A stretch of 64,000 bases of DNA from Nonomuraea roseoviolacea subsp. carminata (GTDB lineage Bacteria > Actinomycetota > Actinomycetes > Streptosporangiales > Streptosporangiaceae): the NCBI RefSeq assembly GCF_024172185.1, contig NZ_JAMZEC010000001.1:2914001-2978000 (forward strand), read 5' to 3'. The notes under the pieces are model-generated. The model searched no databases. It was given only the letters and a program-made list of their open reading frames with translations, and had not been told where the DNA came from. How positions within the stretch are numbered: position 1 is the stretch's first letter; every line of letters starts with the position of its first letter. The position numbers were made by a program, and so were the translations under genes. Below, piece after piece: positions 48,589 through 57,202 of this stretch.

Positions 48589-49488
48589 TCAGATCTTCTT
48601 GTCGAGGAAGGCGAGCACGAGTTCGTTGTAGCGGTCCGGCTTCTCGGCCGGGACGATGTGCCCGGCCCCTTCGACGAAGGCGACCTCGGAGTCCTTGTTG
48701 CTCTCGGCGAGGGCGGCGCCGATGGCGTCCAGGGTCTCCTGGTCCATCACGACGCTCTTGTCCTCGGTGCCGTGCAGATACAGGGTCGGCTGGCTCGGCA
48801 GGCTGCCCCACAGACGGCCGTGCTCGGCGGCCCATTCCGGCGTGCCCATCTGCTTGGGCCCGAAGTTGGTCCGGTAGAGGTCCAGGGCCGCACGGAGGCG
48901 GGCGGGCTCGCCCAGGGCCTTGCGCATGCCGTCGATCTCCTCGGTGGCGTCGAAGCCGGGGGCGGTCCACTTGTCCTGCAGGCCCCGGCGCAGCCAGGCC
49001 ATGTCGTCGGCGGCCAGGACGTCGGTGGCCAGGTCCATCTGGATGAACCAGAAGTGGTTGAGGTTCTCGATGCCCTCGAAGGTGGCGGCGTAGGCGCCGA
49101 AGAACCGCAGCGGCGGGACGTCGCTGACCACCAGCCGCGACCACCGCTCGGGGGCGGTGACGGCGGCGGACCAGGCCATGCCCGCCCCCCAGTCGTGCCC
49201 CACCAGGATCGCGTCGTCGCCGCCGCCCAGCTCCTGGTGCAGGGCGTTGACGTCGTCGACGAGGTCGCGCAGCAGCATGCTGCCGTCCGACGGGAGCGCG
49301 GTGGGGGCGAAGCCCCGCATGTTCGGGGCGACGGCCCGGTAGCCCGCCGCCGCGAGGGCCGGGATGAGGTGGCGGTAGGTGACGTCCCCGGACTCGGGGA
49401 AGCCGTGCAGCAGCAGGGCCAGCGGTCCCTCCCCCTCCTCGGCGTAGGAGAAGTCGATGCCGTTGGCGGTGATGCGCCCGTAGTTCAT
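48589..49488 (-). CDS. Epoxide hydrolase-like alpha/beta hydrolase
   Basis: 299 residues from the ATG at 49488 with GGAGACC upstream. The oxyanion motif is LLLHGFPESGDVTYRHLIPA, the nucleophile Asp lies in ILVGHDWGAGMAW, and the catalytic His is in VEGAGHIVPAEKP; the acid is probably in YLHGTEDKSVV. The HGFP and HDWG motifs place it with epoxide hydrolases and haloalkane dehalogenases. Divergent from the HxlR regulator gene, which probably controls it. Confidence 0.9.
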   Translation of the reverse strand: MNYGRITANGIDFSYAEEGEGPLALLLHGFPESGDVTYRHLIPALAAAGYRAVAPNMRGFAPTALPSDGSMLLRDLVDDVNALHQELGGGDDAILVGHDWGAGMAWSAAVTAPERWSRLVVSDVPPLRFFGAYAATFEGIENLNHFWFIQMDLATDVLAADDMAWLRRGLQDKWTAPGFDATEEIDGMRKALGEPARLRAALDLYRTNFGPKQMGTPEWAAEHGRLWGSLPSQPTLYLHGTEDKSVVMDQETLDAIGAALAESNKDSEVAFVEGAGHIVPAEKPDRYNELVLAFLDKKI

Positions 49489-49582
49489 GGTGGTCTCCGT
49501 GCTGGTGAAGAAATGGATGACGCCGGGGATGGGCCCCTCCCGCGGCGTCACCGATCCTGCTTTCCGTGCAGCACTCCCGACA

Positions 49583-49611
49583 AGTACCTACTATTTTTTC
49601 AGGTACCTACC
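49583..49611. promoter_or_regulatory. Putative HxlR-type binding site
   Basis: The octamer GTACCTAC occurs at 49584 and 49603 (19-bp period), separated by an AT-rich stretch with six T residues, within the divergent promoter between the hydrolase and HxlR genes. Two half-sites about two helical turns apart would suit a dimeric winged-helix repressor. Confidence 0.5.
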
Positions 49612-49637
49612 TTTTCTTCAGTATGGGAGGACGCAGG

Positions 49638-49973
49638 GTGAAGAAGCGCAGCTACTCGTGCGGACTGGACGCCGCCGTGGACGTGGTGGGCGGCAAGTGG
49701 AAGGCGCTGATCCTGTGGGCCCTGCATGAAGGCCCGCGCCGTTTCGGGGACCTGAGGAGGGGCGTGCCCGGCATCAGCGAGAAGTCGCTGATCATCCAGT
49801 TGCGCGAGATGGAGCACTGCGGCCTGGTGCACCGCGAGGTGTATCACCAGGTCCCGCCGAAGGTGGAGTACTCGCTGACCCCACTCGGGGAGTCACTCAA
49901 CCAGGCCCTCATCCCCCTCGGCGAATGGGGTGAGAAGCACATGGAGACCATCGAGGCCATTCCCGCCGCCTGA
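49638..49973 (+). CDS. HxlR-family winged-helix regulator
   Basis: 111 residues from the GTG at 49638, chosen because GGAGG lies seven bases upstream; an ATG at 49623 is an alternative. The HxlR signature is complete: CGLDAAVDVVGGKWKALILW, FGDLRRGVPGISEKSLIIQL and EYSLTPLGESL. Such proteins usually sense electrophiles, often through the conserved Cys near the N-terminus (SYSCGLD). Confidence 0.9.
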   Translation: MKKRSYSCGLDAAVDVVGGKWKALILWALHEGPRRFGDLRRGVPGISEKSLIIQLREMEHCGLVHREVYHQVPPKVEYSLTPLGESLNQALIPLGEWGEKHMETIEAIPAA

Positions 49974-49997
49974 GCGAACCGGAGATCTCCCGGCTCG

Positions 49998-50032
49998 CCA
50001 CGACCGCCGGCCCCGTGGGTCGGCGGTCGTGG
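49998..50032. terminator. Bidirectional terminator hairpin
   Basis: A perfect 12-bp stem, CCACGACCGCCG at 49998-50009 and CGGCGGTCGTGG at 50021-50032, loop of 11 nt. It separates the 3' ends of the HxlR gene and the convergent beta-helix gene. Confidence 0.8.
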
Positions 50033-50044
50033 ACGTCGAAGCCG

Positions 50045-52099
50045 TTACCGCTGGTCGGCCACCACGATGTCGTCGAGGTGGAGGGAGTTGCCGACGGCGC
50101 CGTTGGCGCTCCTGACCTCCAGCATGACGGTGGCGGTCGACGCGGGCGCGGTGAGCTGCGCGGTGAACTCCTGCCAGTTCGTGCTCAGGCCGTTGATCGG
50201 AACCTGATCGGTGCGCAGCAGTTGCTGATCGGAGTCGAACCAGAGCACGCTGACGGTCGCGGCGGAAATGCCGGCAGTGCCCTGCCTGGCCCACAGGCTG
50301 ACCCGCTTGGCGCCCGGGGCGGCCGCGAATCCGGGCCAGTTGCCGAGCTGCACGCCCCATCCTCCGCCCGCGGTGACATCGATCTGCAACCCGTACGCGC
50401 CCGAGTGGGCTGCTCCGGCGGCTCTCTGCACGGAGCTGCCGTACCAGGCGGCCCACTTGCCGAGCGAACCTTCGAGCGTCGCGGTGTCGGCGTCGAGGGC
50501 GTTGGGCACGGGAGGCGGTTCCGTCGCGCCGTTGAGGGTGCTGCCCGCCTCCTGGTTGTAGGGGGCGGAGCGCCAGGCGTTCCACGAGATCGCCTCGCCC
50601 CAACCCTTCACGAACGTCCAGTCACCGACATAGGTGTTGTCGTGGAAGCTGTTGCCGCCGGTCAGCATGACGTTCTGCTGGATCTCGGCGACCGTGTACG
50701 GCATCCAGGGCAGGTTGTTCTCGCCCTGGGCGTACAGGGCCTGAACGCCGCAGTAGGTTCCGGCGCAGGGCACGTTCGCCTTGTTGAAGCGGAACTCGTT
50801 GTCGAACACCTTGACATTGCGCGAATGCCAGCGGCAGTCGCTGCGATAAGGCTCGTTCTTGATGGACGTGTAGCAGGGGTGGGTGGCGTTGATGGGGTGG
50901 AGATAGTCGTAGTCGTACGGCTTCGGAATGATCGTCGGGGCGACGAACGGCGTGCAGTAGGACTTGCTGGTGTTGCCGTTGGAATTGCAGAAGCGATTGG
51001 TGTTCTCGAAGATCGAGATGCCGGAGAAGTTGTCCTCGAAGTAATTGTCGTTGATATTGAGGTTCGTGCTGCCGCTCTTGGCGCTCGCGAGCCGGGCGTC
51101 ACCGCCGGACTCCGAGACGTAGATCGCCGGCCCCGGCGAGCCGAGGTTCTCCTTGCCGCTCACCCACGCGTTCCGCTTGAAGACGTTGCGGGTGATGGTG
51201 GCGTTGTAGCTGATCTCGTACCAGAGACCGATGCTGTCGTTGTGCTCGATCCAGTTGCGGTCGAACAGGAAGTCGATGTTGTTGGTGTCGGCCCAGAGAC
51301 CGACGCTCAGGTTGTCGTGCACGTAGTTCTCGGTGACGGTGGCGCCCTGGACGTCCCAGAACTTCACGCCGCCGGTGCAGCCGCACCCTTCGATCCGCGA
51401 CTCCCAGTCGTCCTGGTTGTTGCCGGCGATCTCGTTGTTGTTCACGACGATGTTCTTGATCGCCGAGTCGCCCTCGACCTGATCCTTGAACATGCTGATG
51501 CCGTACTGGCCGTTGTCCTTCAGGCAGCTGTGGCGGATCGTGTTGCCGTCGCCGAGGAACACCGCCGCGCCGTCGTTGTCGTGCGCGTAGAGGTACTCCA
51601 TCACCCAGCCGCTGGCTGAGTTGTGGTTGATGACGCCTTCGTTGTTGTTGTCCTTGCCGGTGCCGAAGTTGCGGACCTCCAGGTACGCGATGCGCACATT
51701 GGCCGCCCCGCCGGCGAAGGCGTAGAGATTGATGTTCTTGCCGTCCAGGACGGCGCCCGGAGCTCCGACGAAGACGCTGTCGCCGCCAGGAGTGATCTTG
51801 CTGTAGCTGCCGTCACCCAGAGTGTGCGTGCCCGGGGCGAACCAGTAGGTCTTGCCGGCCTGGCCGAAGTCGAATCCCTTGTTGTCGCCCGCCGGGACCA
51901 CTATGGCGCCTGACGGCGCGCTGGCCGGTCCGCCTTTCCATGGCGCATTTTCGCAGACTCGTAAGGCGTCCGGTAATTCGGCGTACCAGCCGCCGGATGC
52001 GCGCTCCGCCGTGGTCGCCGCGCTTGCGGCCTGACCGACCAGGAGATTGGTAATGGTGACCACGGCGAGTAACGCGCCCACGACAACAGAATGTCGCAT
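50045..52099 (-). CDS. Secreted right-handed parallel beta-helix protein with C-terminal carbohydrate-binding-like domain
   Basis: 684 residues from ATG 52099 with GGAAAAA upstream. Signal peptide up to about QAASAATT. Residues about 90-520 contain many Asn-rich coil repeats (NIVVNNNEIAGNNQ, TVTENYVHDNLSVGLWADTN, ATITRNVFKRN, LNINDNYFEDNFSGISIFEN), the pattern of pectate-lyase-like or polysaccharide-lyase beta-helices. The last 150 residues form a jelly-roll (LEGSLGKWAAWYG... to LHLDDIVVADQ), as in carbohydrate-binding modules. Probable substrate: a plant or fungal polysaccharide. Codon and base composition are less GC-rich than in the neighbours, reflecting many Asn codons. Confidence 0.85.
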   Translation of the reverse strand: MRHSVVVGALLAVVTITNLLVGQAASAATTAERASGGWYAELPDALRVCENAPWKGGPASAPSGAIVVPAGDNKGFDFGQAGKTYWFAPGTHTLGDGSYSKITPGGDSVFVGAPGAVLDGKNINLYAFAGGAANVRIAYLEVRNFGTGKDNNNEGVINHNSASGWVMEYLYAHDNDGAAVFLGDGNTIRHSCLKDNGQYGISMFKDQVEGDSAIKNIVVNNNEIAGNNQDDWESRIEGCGCTGGVKFWDVQGATVTENYVHDNLSVGLWADTNNIDFLFDRNWIEHNDSIGLWYEISYNATITRNVFKRNAWVSGKENLGSPGPAIYVSESGGDARLASAKSGSTNLNINDNYFEDNFSGISIFENTNRFCNSNGNTSKSYCTPFVAPTIIPKPYDYDYLHPINATHPCYTSIKNEPYRSDCRWHSRNVKVFDNEFRFNKANVPCAGTYCGVQALYAQGENNLPWMPYTVAEIQQNVMLTGGNSFHDNTYVGDWTFVKGWGEAISWNAWRSAPYNQEAGSTLNGATEPPPVPNALDADTATLEGSLGKWAAWYGSSVQRAAGAAHSGAYGLQIDVTAGGGWGVQLGNWPGFAAAPGAKRVSLWARQGTAGISAATVSVLWFDSDQQLLRTDQVPINGLSTNWQEFTAQLTAPASTATVMLEVRSANGAVGNSLHLDDIVVADQR

Positions 52100-52990
52100 G
52101 GATTTTTCCGTTCTACCGGTGACGTTGTTGCGAGCGTAGAGTAGCGTCGAAGATCGCCCGCGCGTGGGCAAATCACGTCAAGGCGCCCGGTCAAGGCGGC
52201 GACGGCCGCCCTGACCTCGTGATCCAGCGACCGAAGATCGCACTCCGGGGAGACAGGCCGGGCGACGATGCAGGCGTCAGAGGCCCAGCGGCTCGCCGCC
52301 TCCGGGTGCCGGTTCGGCTCGACGTCCCGGCACCGCACTTCACTGACCGGGTCGAGCAGGCTCAACACCTCATCGCGAGCCGCGACCGCACGCCGGATCT
52401 CGCCGACGCGGACCGGGAGCTGCTCGGCGACACGTTGCGACGCCTGAGACGAGTGATCGGCGAGCGCGGCGACGGCGAGCAGTGGCTCAGCCAGATGCGA
52501 GCAGCGCTCGACGGCGAAGGGCTGGAGCGCCCTGACCGACCGAACCGACCGGAAGCCCGGAGATGAAAATCTGTAGTGGCCGCAGTAGACATTCGTGCTC
52601 AGCGGGGCTAATGTTTCTGTCAGCGCAAGAACGGATCTGCGGGGCGGCAAGAAGCAGGAGTGCACCACGACGAACGCCCCGCAACAGGATGAAGTCAAGG
52701 TTGATGGCAGAAGGTCGGACGTGACGGGCCAGCGCAGTGGTAAGGGGCCCAGATCGTGGACGCGCTGCCGACGGTGAAATCGGACAGTGGTCCGGATAGG
52801 GATGAAGGGAGCGTTGAACGCCATCAGGATCGCCCGGCGCCGGCTGAGTATCGCCGCTCGGGTACCGCAGTTCCACAGATAGGAAGGTGGTCTACGGTCA
52901 CACATCCGCGATCCCCGCATCACCGTCGCGAAGCACGGCGAGTGCGGAAACAGTAAGCCGGCCAGACGGCCGGTAGATGGTGTTGAACCT
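52100..52990. other. 890-bp region without a convincing gene
   Basis: GC content falls and codon bias is weak. A plus-strand frame at 52219-52566 has a plausible helical segment near its end (ADADRELLGDTLRRLRRVIG) but no good start. Short frames near 52595-52777 and 52804-52881 lack family resemblance. It may contain gene remnants and the long leader of the MerR gene. Confidence 0.45.
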
Positions 52991-52994
52991 CTTC

Positions 52995-53025
52995 GGGGCC
53001 CCGACGCGACAGGCGTCGGGGCCCC
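52995..53025 (+). promoter_or_regulatory. Strong leader hairpin upstream of the MerR gene
   Basis: A perfect 13-bp stem, GGGGCCCCGACGC at 52995-53007 and GCGTCGGGGCCCC at 53013-53025, with a 5-nt loop, 25 nt before the start codon. It is followed by CTGTT, not by a long T-tract. It could end an upstream transcript or act as an attenuator in the 5' leader of the MerR gene. Confidence 0.7.
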
Positions 53026-53049
53026 CTGTTCGCGTGATGAAGGGGATGC

Positions 53050-53412
53050 ATGGATCAAGCCACTCCAGCCGGCGTCGACCAGCCCGCTCCCGACGGGGCC
53101 ACAGGCAACGCCGAAGACCGGTTCGACGATGACGACTATCCCGCCTACAGCATGGGGGCGGCCGCGGAGATGCTCGGCGTCACCGCGGCGTTCCTGCGCG
53201 CTCTGGGCGCCGCCAAGCTGATCGAACCTCGACGCTCCAGCGGCGGCCACCGCCGCTACTCCCGCTACCAGCTACGCCTTGCCGCCAGAGCCCGTGAGCT
53301 CGTCGACCAGGGCACACCCGTCGAAGCCGCCTGTCGGATCATCATCCTGGAAGACCAGCTCGCCGAGGCGCTGCGCATCAACGAGGCTCGCGCCCGCCAG
53401 GCGGGACCCTGA
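53050..53412 (+). CDS. MerR-family regulator, 120 residues
   Basis: Starts at ATG 53050 with AAGGGG upstream. An acidic N-terminus is followed by a MerR helix-turn-helix (AYSMGAAAEMLGVTAAFLRA, LIEPRRSSGGHRRYSRYQLR) and a short dimerisation helix (VEAACRIIILEDQLAEALRI). No effector-binding domain or metal-binding cysteines. I recall this short MerR type as common in actinomycetes, often behind a long leader. Confidence 0.88.
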   Translation: MDQATPAGVDQPAPDGATGNAEDRFDDDDYPAYSMGAAAEMLGVTAAFLRALGAAKLIEPRRSSGGHRRYSRYQLRLAARARELVDQGTPVEAACRIIILEDQLAEALRINEARARQAGP

Positions 53413-53530
53413 ATTCGTATCCGGTGTGTGGGCCGGCCGGCTGGTCACGAGGCGACTAATCCCGCAAGCCGCACACGCCCCACGTGGTCTCATGGTGCCC
53501 TGAGATCCACGTGCGGAGAGGTTGGCTGCC

Positions 53531-56254
53531 ATGCTGATCCGGTTACTGGGGCCGGTGGAGGCCGAGCGCGCGGGACAGGCATGGCCGGTGCGCCCGCCCC
53601 AGGTCGCGCTCACGCTCGCCGCGCTGGCGTGGGAGGCCGGACGGGTGGTGCCGGTCGAGTCGCTGCTCGCCCGCGTGTGGGGTGAGGCCGCCCCGCCGGG
53701 CGCGCGGCGCACCCTCCAGACGGTGATCGCCCGGATCCGGCGGGACGTGCTGGCCGAGAGCGGCACCGTCGTCCAGCGGGTCGGCGGCTATCTGCTCGAC
53801 GTGGACGAGTCCGCCGTGGACGTGCGCCGCTTCCGCGTCCTCGCCGAACAGGCCACGAGCGTGCCGGATCCCGCGGCGCCGCTGGGCGAGGCACTGGCGC
53901 TGTGGCGCGGCGACCCCCTGACCGGGCTGTCCGGCGAGTGGGCCGAGCGGGTCCGCCAGCGCCTGTGTGACGAACGCAAGGATGCCCTGCTGCGCTGGGC
54001 GCGGGCGATGACCGGCCGCGACGCCGCCGCCGTGGTGCGGGCGCTGGCGCCGCTGGCCGAGCAGTACCCGCTGGACGAGCTGGTGGCGGCGGCGCTGATC
54101 GAGGCGCTGCACGCGTGCGGGCGCACCGCCGAGGCACTGGCACACTTCGCGCACGTACGCCGGACGCTCGACGAGGAACTGGGCGTCGAGCCCGGCGCGT
54201 CCCTCCAGCAGACGCACCGGACGTTGCTGCGCTCCGGCGCCCCGCCCGAGCCCGCCGGCTTGGTCCCGGCGCAGCTGCCGGTCGGGCTGAGGTGCTTCGT
54301 CGGCAGGGCCGCCGAGTTCGACCGGCTGGCCGTGATCGCCTGCGGTGAGCGACCGGTCACCGCGACCGTCTGCGCCATCTCGGGACCGCCCGGGGTGGGC
54401 AAGTCGTCGCTCGCGCTGCGCTGGGCGCACCTGAACCGCGACCGCTTCCCCGACGGGCAGCTCTACGCCGATCTCAGCGGCGTGGACGCCGACGACGCGT
54501 CCGTGGTGCTGCCGCGCTTCCTCAGCGCGCTGGGAGTGCCGGAGGCGCGGGTGCCGTCCGGGTCGGAAGCGCAGATCGGGCTCTATCGCAGCCTGATGGC
54601 CGGTCGGCGGGTTCTCGTGGTGCTCGACGACGCGAGAGGGGCCGCCCAGGTCCGCCCGTTGCTGGCCACCGCGCCGGGATGCCTGACGCTGGTGACCAGT
54701 CGTGCCGAGCTGTCCGGGCTGGCGGTCACGGCCGGCGCGCACCTGCTGCGCCTGGACGTCCTGCCGGACGACGACGCGTACCACCTGCTGGTGACGTGGC
54801 TGGGTGAGGCGCGACCGGCGGCGGAACCGGAGGCGGCGGCGCTGATCATCCGGCGCTGCGGGCGGCTGCCGCTGGCGCTGGCGATCGTCGCGGCCCGGCT
54901 GGCGCAACGCCCTGAGCTGCCGCTGGCCGAGGCCGCCGCGGACCTGGAGCGGGCCGCGGCGGGCCTGGAACCGTTCGCCGACGACGACCCTGCGGTCGAC
55001 CTGCGTGGTGTGTTCGGGCGCTCCTACCGCGACCTGCCCGCCGCCGCGGCCGGGCTGTTCCGCCGCCTCGGGCTGCACCCCGGGCCGCACCTGCCGCTGG
55101 CGGCGGCGGCGAGCCTGGCCGCCCTGCCCGTGGCCCGCGCCCGAGAGCTGGCCGTGCACCTCGACCGCGCCAACCTGGCCGAACTCCGCCCGCCCGCCCG
55201 CCTGCACCTGCACGACCTGCTCCGGGTGTACGCGGCCGAGCAGGGGCGCGTCGCCGGCGGCCGGGCGGCCCGGAGCGCGGCGACCCTTCGGCTGCTGGAC
55301 TACTACCTGCACTCGGCGTGCGCCGCCAACTCCGTGTGCTACCCGCACCGCGACGACCTGCGTCCGGAGCCCCCCGCCCGGGGGGTCGCGGTCGAGCGGT
55401 TCGCCGGGGAGGCCGAGGCCCTGCGCTGGTACGCCGACGAGGTCGTGGCGCTGCCCGCGCTGCTGGCCGAGGCGGGCGCGGCCGGGCTGGACCGGCAGGC
55501 GTGGCAGCTCGCGTGGGCGTTCACGGAGTTCATGCAGCGGCGTGGCATGTGGGAGGAGATCCTGCGGGTCCAGGCGGTGGCGCTCGACGCCGCCCGGCGG
55601 CTCGGCGACCGGCTGGCCGAGGCCCGCTGCCACAACAGCGCCGCCCGCGCCCACTACCGGCTCGGCCGGCACCGCGAGGCGGTCGAGCACTTCGAGCAGG
55701 CCGCCGCGAGGCACCGCGACCTCGACGAACCGGTGCTGCACGGGCACGTCCTCCTGGGCCTGTGCGTCGCGCTGAGCCGGACGGACCCCGGCGAGGCGCT
55801 GGAGCGGGCGCTGCGCGCGCTGGCACTGTTCCGGAGCGCGGGCGACGCCGTCGGCGAGGCGCGGGCGCTCAACAACTCGGGCTGGCTGCGGGCCGAGGGC
55901 GGCGCGTACGACGAGGCGCTGGCCGACTGCCGCCGCGCACAGCGGCTCCTGGCCGACCTCGGGTACGCCCAGGGCGAGGGGCACGCGTGGGACAGCGTCG
56001 CCCACGTCCTGTGCCTCAAGGGCGACCACGAGGGGGCGGTGGCGGCTTTCGAGCGGGCGGCGGAGCTGCTGCGCGGCTGCGACGACCGGCACGCCGCCGC
56101 CGAGACGCTGGTCCGTCTGGGTGAGACGCATCTGGGGGCGGGCGACGTCGCCGCCGCGCTCGACGCCTGGAAGCAGGCGGCGGACTGCTACGACGCCGTC
56201 GGCGACGCGCGGGCGGCCGCCGTCCGGGACCGCATCGCCGTCGCGGGCGGCTGA
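53531..56254 (+). CDS. AfsR-like SARP/NB-ARC/TPR regulator
   Basis: 907 residues from the ATG at 53531 (GGAGAGG upstream). Residues about 1-95 are the winged-helix DNA-binding domain (MLIRLLGPVEAERAG, LQTVIARIRRDVLAESGTVV), 96-240 the bacterial transcriptional activator domain (ALALWRGDPLTGLSGEWAER, LDEELGVEPGASLQQTHRTL), about 260-560 an NB-ARC ATPase with Walker A SGPPGVGKSS (about 285-293) and Walker B VLVVLDDARGAAQ. The rest is TPR repeats (ARAHYRLGRHREAVEHFEQA, LNNSGWLRAEGGAYDEALAD). Such proteins integrate a signal and activate nearby promoters. It lies directly upstream of the Cys-rich peptide operon on the same strand, so it is probably that operon's activator. Confidence 0.92.
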   Translation: MLIRLLGPVEAERAGQAWPVRPPQVALTLAALAWEAGRVVPVESLLARVWGEAAPPGARRTLQTVIARIRRDVLAESGTVVQRVGGYLLDVDESAVDVRRFRVLAEQATSVPDPAAPLGEALALWRGDPLTGLSGEWAERVRQRLCDERKDALLRWARAMTGRDAAAVVRALAPLAEQYPLDELVAAALIEALHACGRTAEALAHFAHVRRTLDEELGVEPGASLQQTHRTLLRSGAPPEPAGLVPAQLPVGLRCFVGRAAEFDRLAVIACGERPVTATVCAISGPPGVGKSSLALRWAHLNRDRFPDGQLYADLSGVDADDASVVLPRFLSALGVPEARVPSGSEAQIGLYRSLMAGRRVLVVLDDARGAAQVRPLLATAPGCLTLVTSRAELSGLAVTAGAHLLRLDVLPDDDAYHLLVTWLGEARPAAEPEAAALIIRRCGRLPLALAIVAARLAQRPELPLAEAAADLERAAAGLEPFADDDPAVDLRGVFGRSYRDLPAAAAGLFRRLGLHPGPHLPLAAAASLAALPVARARELAVHLDRANLAELRPPARLHLHDLLRVYAAEQGRVAGGRAARSAATLRLLDYYLHSACAANSVCYPHRDDLRPEPPARGVAVERFAGEAEALRWYADEVVALPALLAEAGAAGLDRQAWQLAWAFTEFMQRRGMWEEILRVQAVALDAARRLGDRLAEARCHNSAARAHYRLGRHREAVEHFEQAAARHRDLDEPVLHGHVLLGLCVALSRTDPGEALERALRALALFRSAGDAVGEARALNNSGWLRAEGGAYDEALADCRRAQRLLADLGYAQGEGHAWDSVAHVLCLKGDHEGAVAAFERAAELLRGCDDRHAAAETLVRLGETHLGAGDVAAALDAWKQAADCYDAVGDARAAAVRDRIAVAGG

Positions 56255-56280
56255 CGGAGCGGCGCGCGCGGACGGGCCGT

Positions 56281-56320
56281 TCGCATTTCGTTGACAAATC
56301 GCCCAGCCCTTTGGTCCAGG
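56281..56320 (+). promoter_or_regulatory. Probable promoter of the Cys-rich peptide operon
   Basis: A consensus -35 element TTGACA at 56291-56296 stands in the 103-nt gap before the peptide gene. The -10 is weak; GTCCAG (17-nt spacing) or CAGGCT (20-nt spacing) are candidates. Two TTCG-containing heptads (TTCGCAT, TTCGTTG) overlap the -35, as expected for promoters that depend on a SARP activator. Confidence 0.5.
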
Positions 56321-56357
56321 CTGCCACGAGCGCCGGAACTAACGAAGGGAAGGTTCG

Positions 56358-56540
56358 ATGCGCGTTGTGACCAGGATGGCCGACCGGATTCTCGAACTGA
56401 TGGCGCCGCACACGGTGGCCCGCGCCGCCGACTGCGGCTGGGAGTGCTGCGGCCCGATCAACGCCGGGAGGTACTGCTGCTACTACCCGAGCGGCAGGCG
56501 CTCCTGCGGCTCCTGCCAGACGTACATCTACTGCTCGTGA
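56358..56540 (+). CDS. Cys-rich secreted-peptide precursor, 60 residues
   Basis: Starts at ATG 56358 with AAGGGAAGG upstream. Residues 1-23 (MRVVTRMADRILELMAPHTV, then ARA) form an amphipathic, moderately basic leader without a long hydrophobic core. The C-terminal part has eight cysteines at 26, 30, 31, 40, 41, 50, 53 and 59, with aromatic and Gly residues between them (CGWECCG, GRYCCYY, SCGSCQTYIYC). An even Cys number suggests four disulfides. A small-residue stretch ARAAD at 21-25 is a likely cleavage site. Followed by thioredoxin-like, ABC and signal-peptidase genes. Its activity is unknown; similarity to any characterised peptide family was not recognised. Confidence 0.8.
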   Translation: MRVVTRMADRILELMAPHTVARAADCGWECCGPINAGRYCCYYPSGRRSCGSCQTYIYCS

Positions 56541-56647
56541 TCGGCGCGGGCGCATCGCCCGGCCCAGCGAGATGAGCGCGCGCCCGGCGAGCGGGTCCCG
56601 CCCGCCGGGCGCGCGCCGCCGTAGCCCCGCCGACATGGAGGTGTCTT

Positions 56648-57202
56648 GTGTCCTATCTGATCGCCGTGGTGGCCCTCCTCTGCGCCCTGTGCCTGGTGCT
56701 GCTGCTGGTGACCCTCGGGCTGGTCCGGCGGATCCGGGAGCACACCAAGCTGCTGGACGCCCTGTACGAGCAGGTCGACCTCATGGGCCCGCTCCCGGCG
56801 GGCGCCGGCCCCGCCGTCGGCGACGTCGTCGCCGAGTTCGCCGCGACCACCGTGGACGGAGCCCCGGTGACCCGCGACCTCCTGCCCGACGGGACGGTCG
56901 TGGCGTTCCTGTCGCCGGACTGCGCGGGCTGCCACGAGCAGCTTCCCGAGCTGGCCTCCTGGGCGGCCGAGCAGGACAGGGAGCGGGTGCTGGCAGTGGT
57001 CGACGGCCGGTCCGGCGACCCCGGGAGCCTCGTGGCGACGCTGACGCCGGTGGCCCAGGTGGTCGTGGACGACGCGGCGGCGCCGGTCGGCTCGGCGTTC
57101 GGGGTGCGGTCGTACCCGACCTTCTTCCAGGTGGCGACCGGCGGGAGGCTGCTCGCCGTGGCGCCCCGGATCTCCCGGCTGCCCGCCGGATCGGCCGCGT
57201 GA
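56648..57202 (+). CDS. Membrane-anchored thioredoxin-like protein (MauD/TlpA-like)
   Basis: 184 residues from GTG 56648. One membrane span (about 3-26), then a thioredoxin fold with active site SPDCAGCHEQLPEL (C92 and C95) and cis-proline region RSYPTFFQV (P157). The domain should face the outside of the membrane. The arrangement resembles MauD, which helps form disulfides in methylamine dehydrogenase small subunits. Expected job here: forming or shuffling disulfides in the Cys-rich peptide. No MauE-type membrane electron-transfer partner is encoded in the operon. The stop overlaps the ABC gene start as GTGA. Confidence 0.87.
   Translation: MSYLIAVVALLCALCLVLLLVTLGLVRRIREHTKLLDALYEQVDLMGPLPAGAGPAVGDVVAEFAATTVDGAPVTRDLLPDGTVVAFLSPDCAGCHEQLPELASWAAEQDRERVLAVVDGRSGDPGSLVATLTPVAQVVVDDAAAPVGSAFGVRSYPTFFQVATGGRLLAVAPRISRLPAGSAA

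Noticed and set aside
49489-49551. Upstream extension of the epoxide-hydrolase-like gene by 21 codons
   Set aside because: The extension has no ribosome site and overlaps the promoter region; the ATG at 49488 has GGAGACC and gives the usual family start.
52219-52566. Plus-strand frame of 115 residues
   Set aside because: The C-terminal helix is plausible, but the start lacks a ribosome site and the N-terminal half is of random composition. Kept only as part of the gene-poor region.
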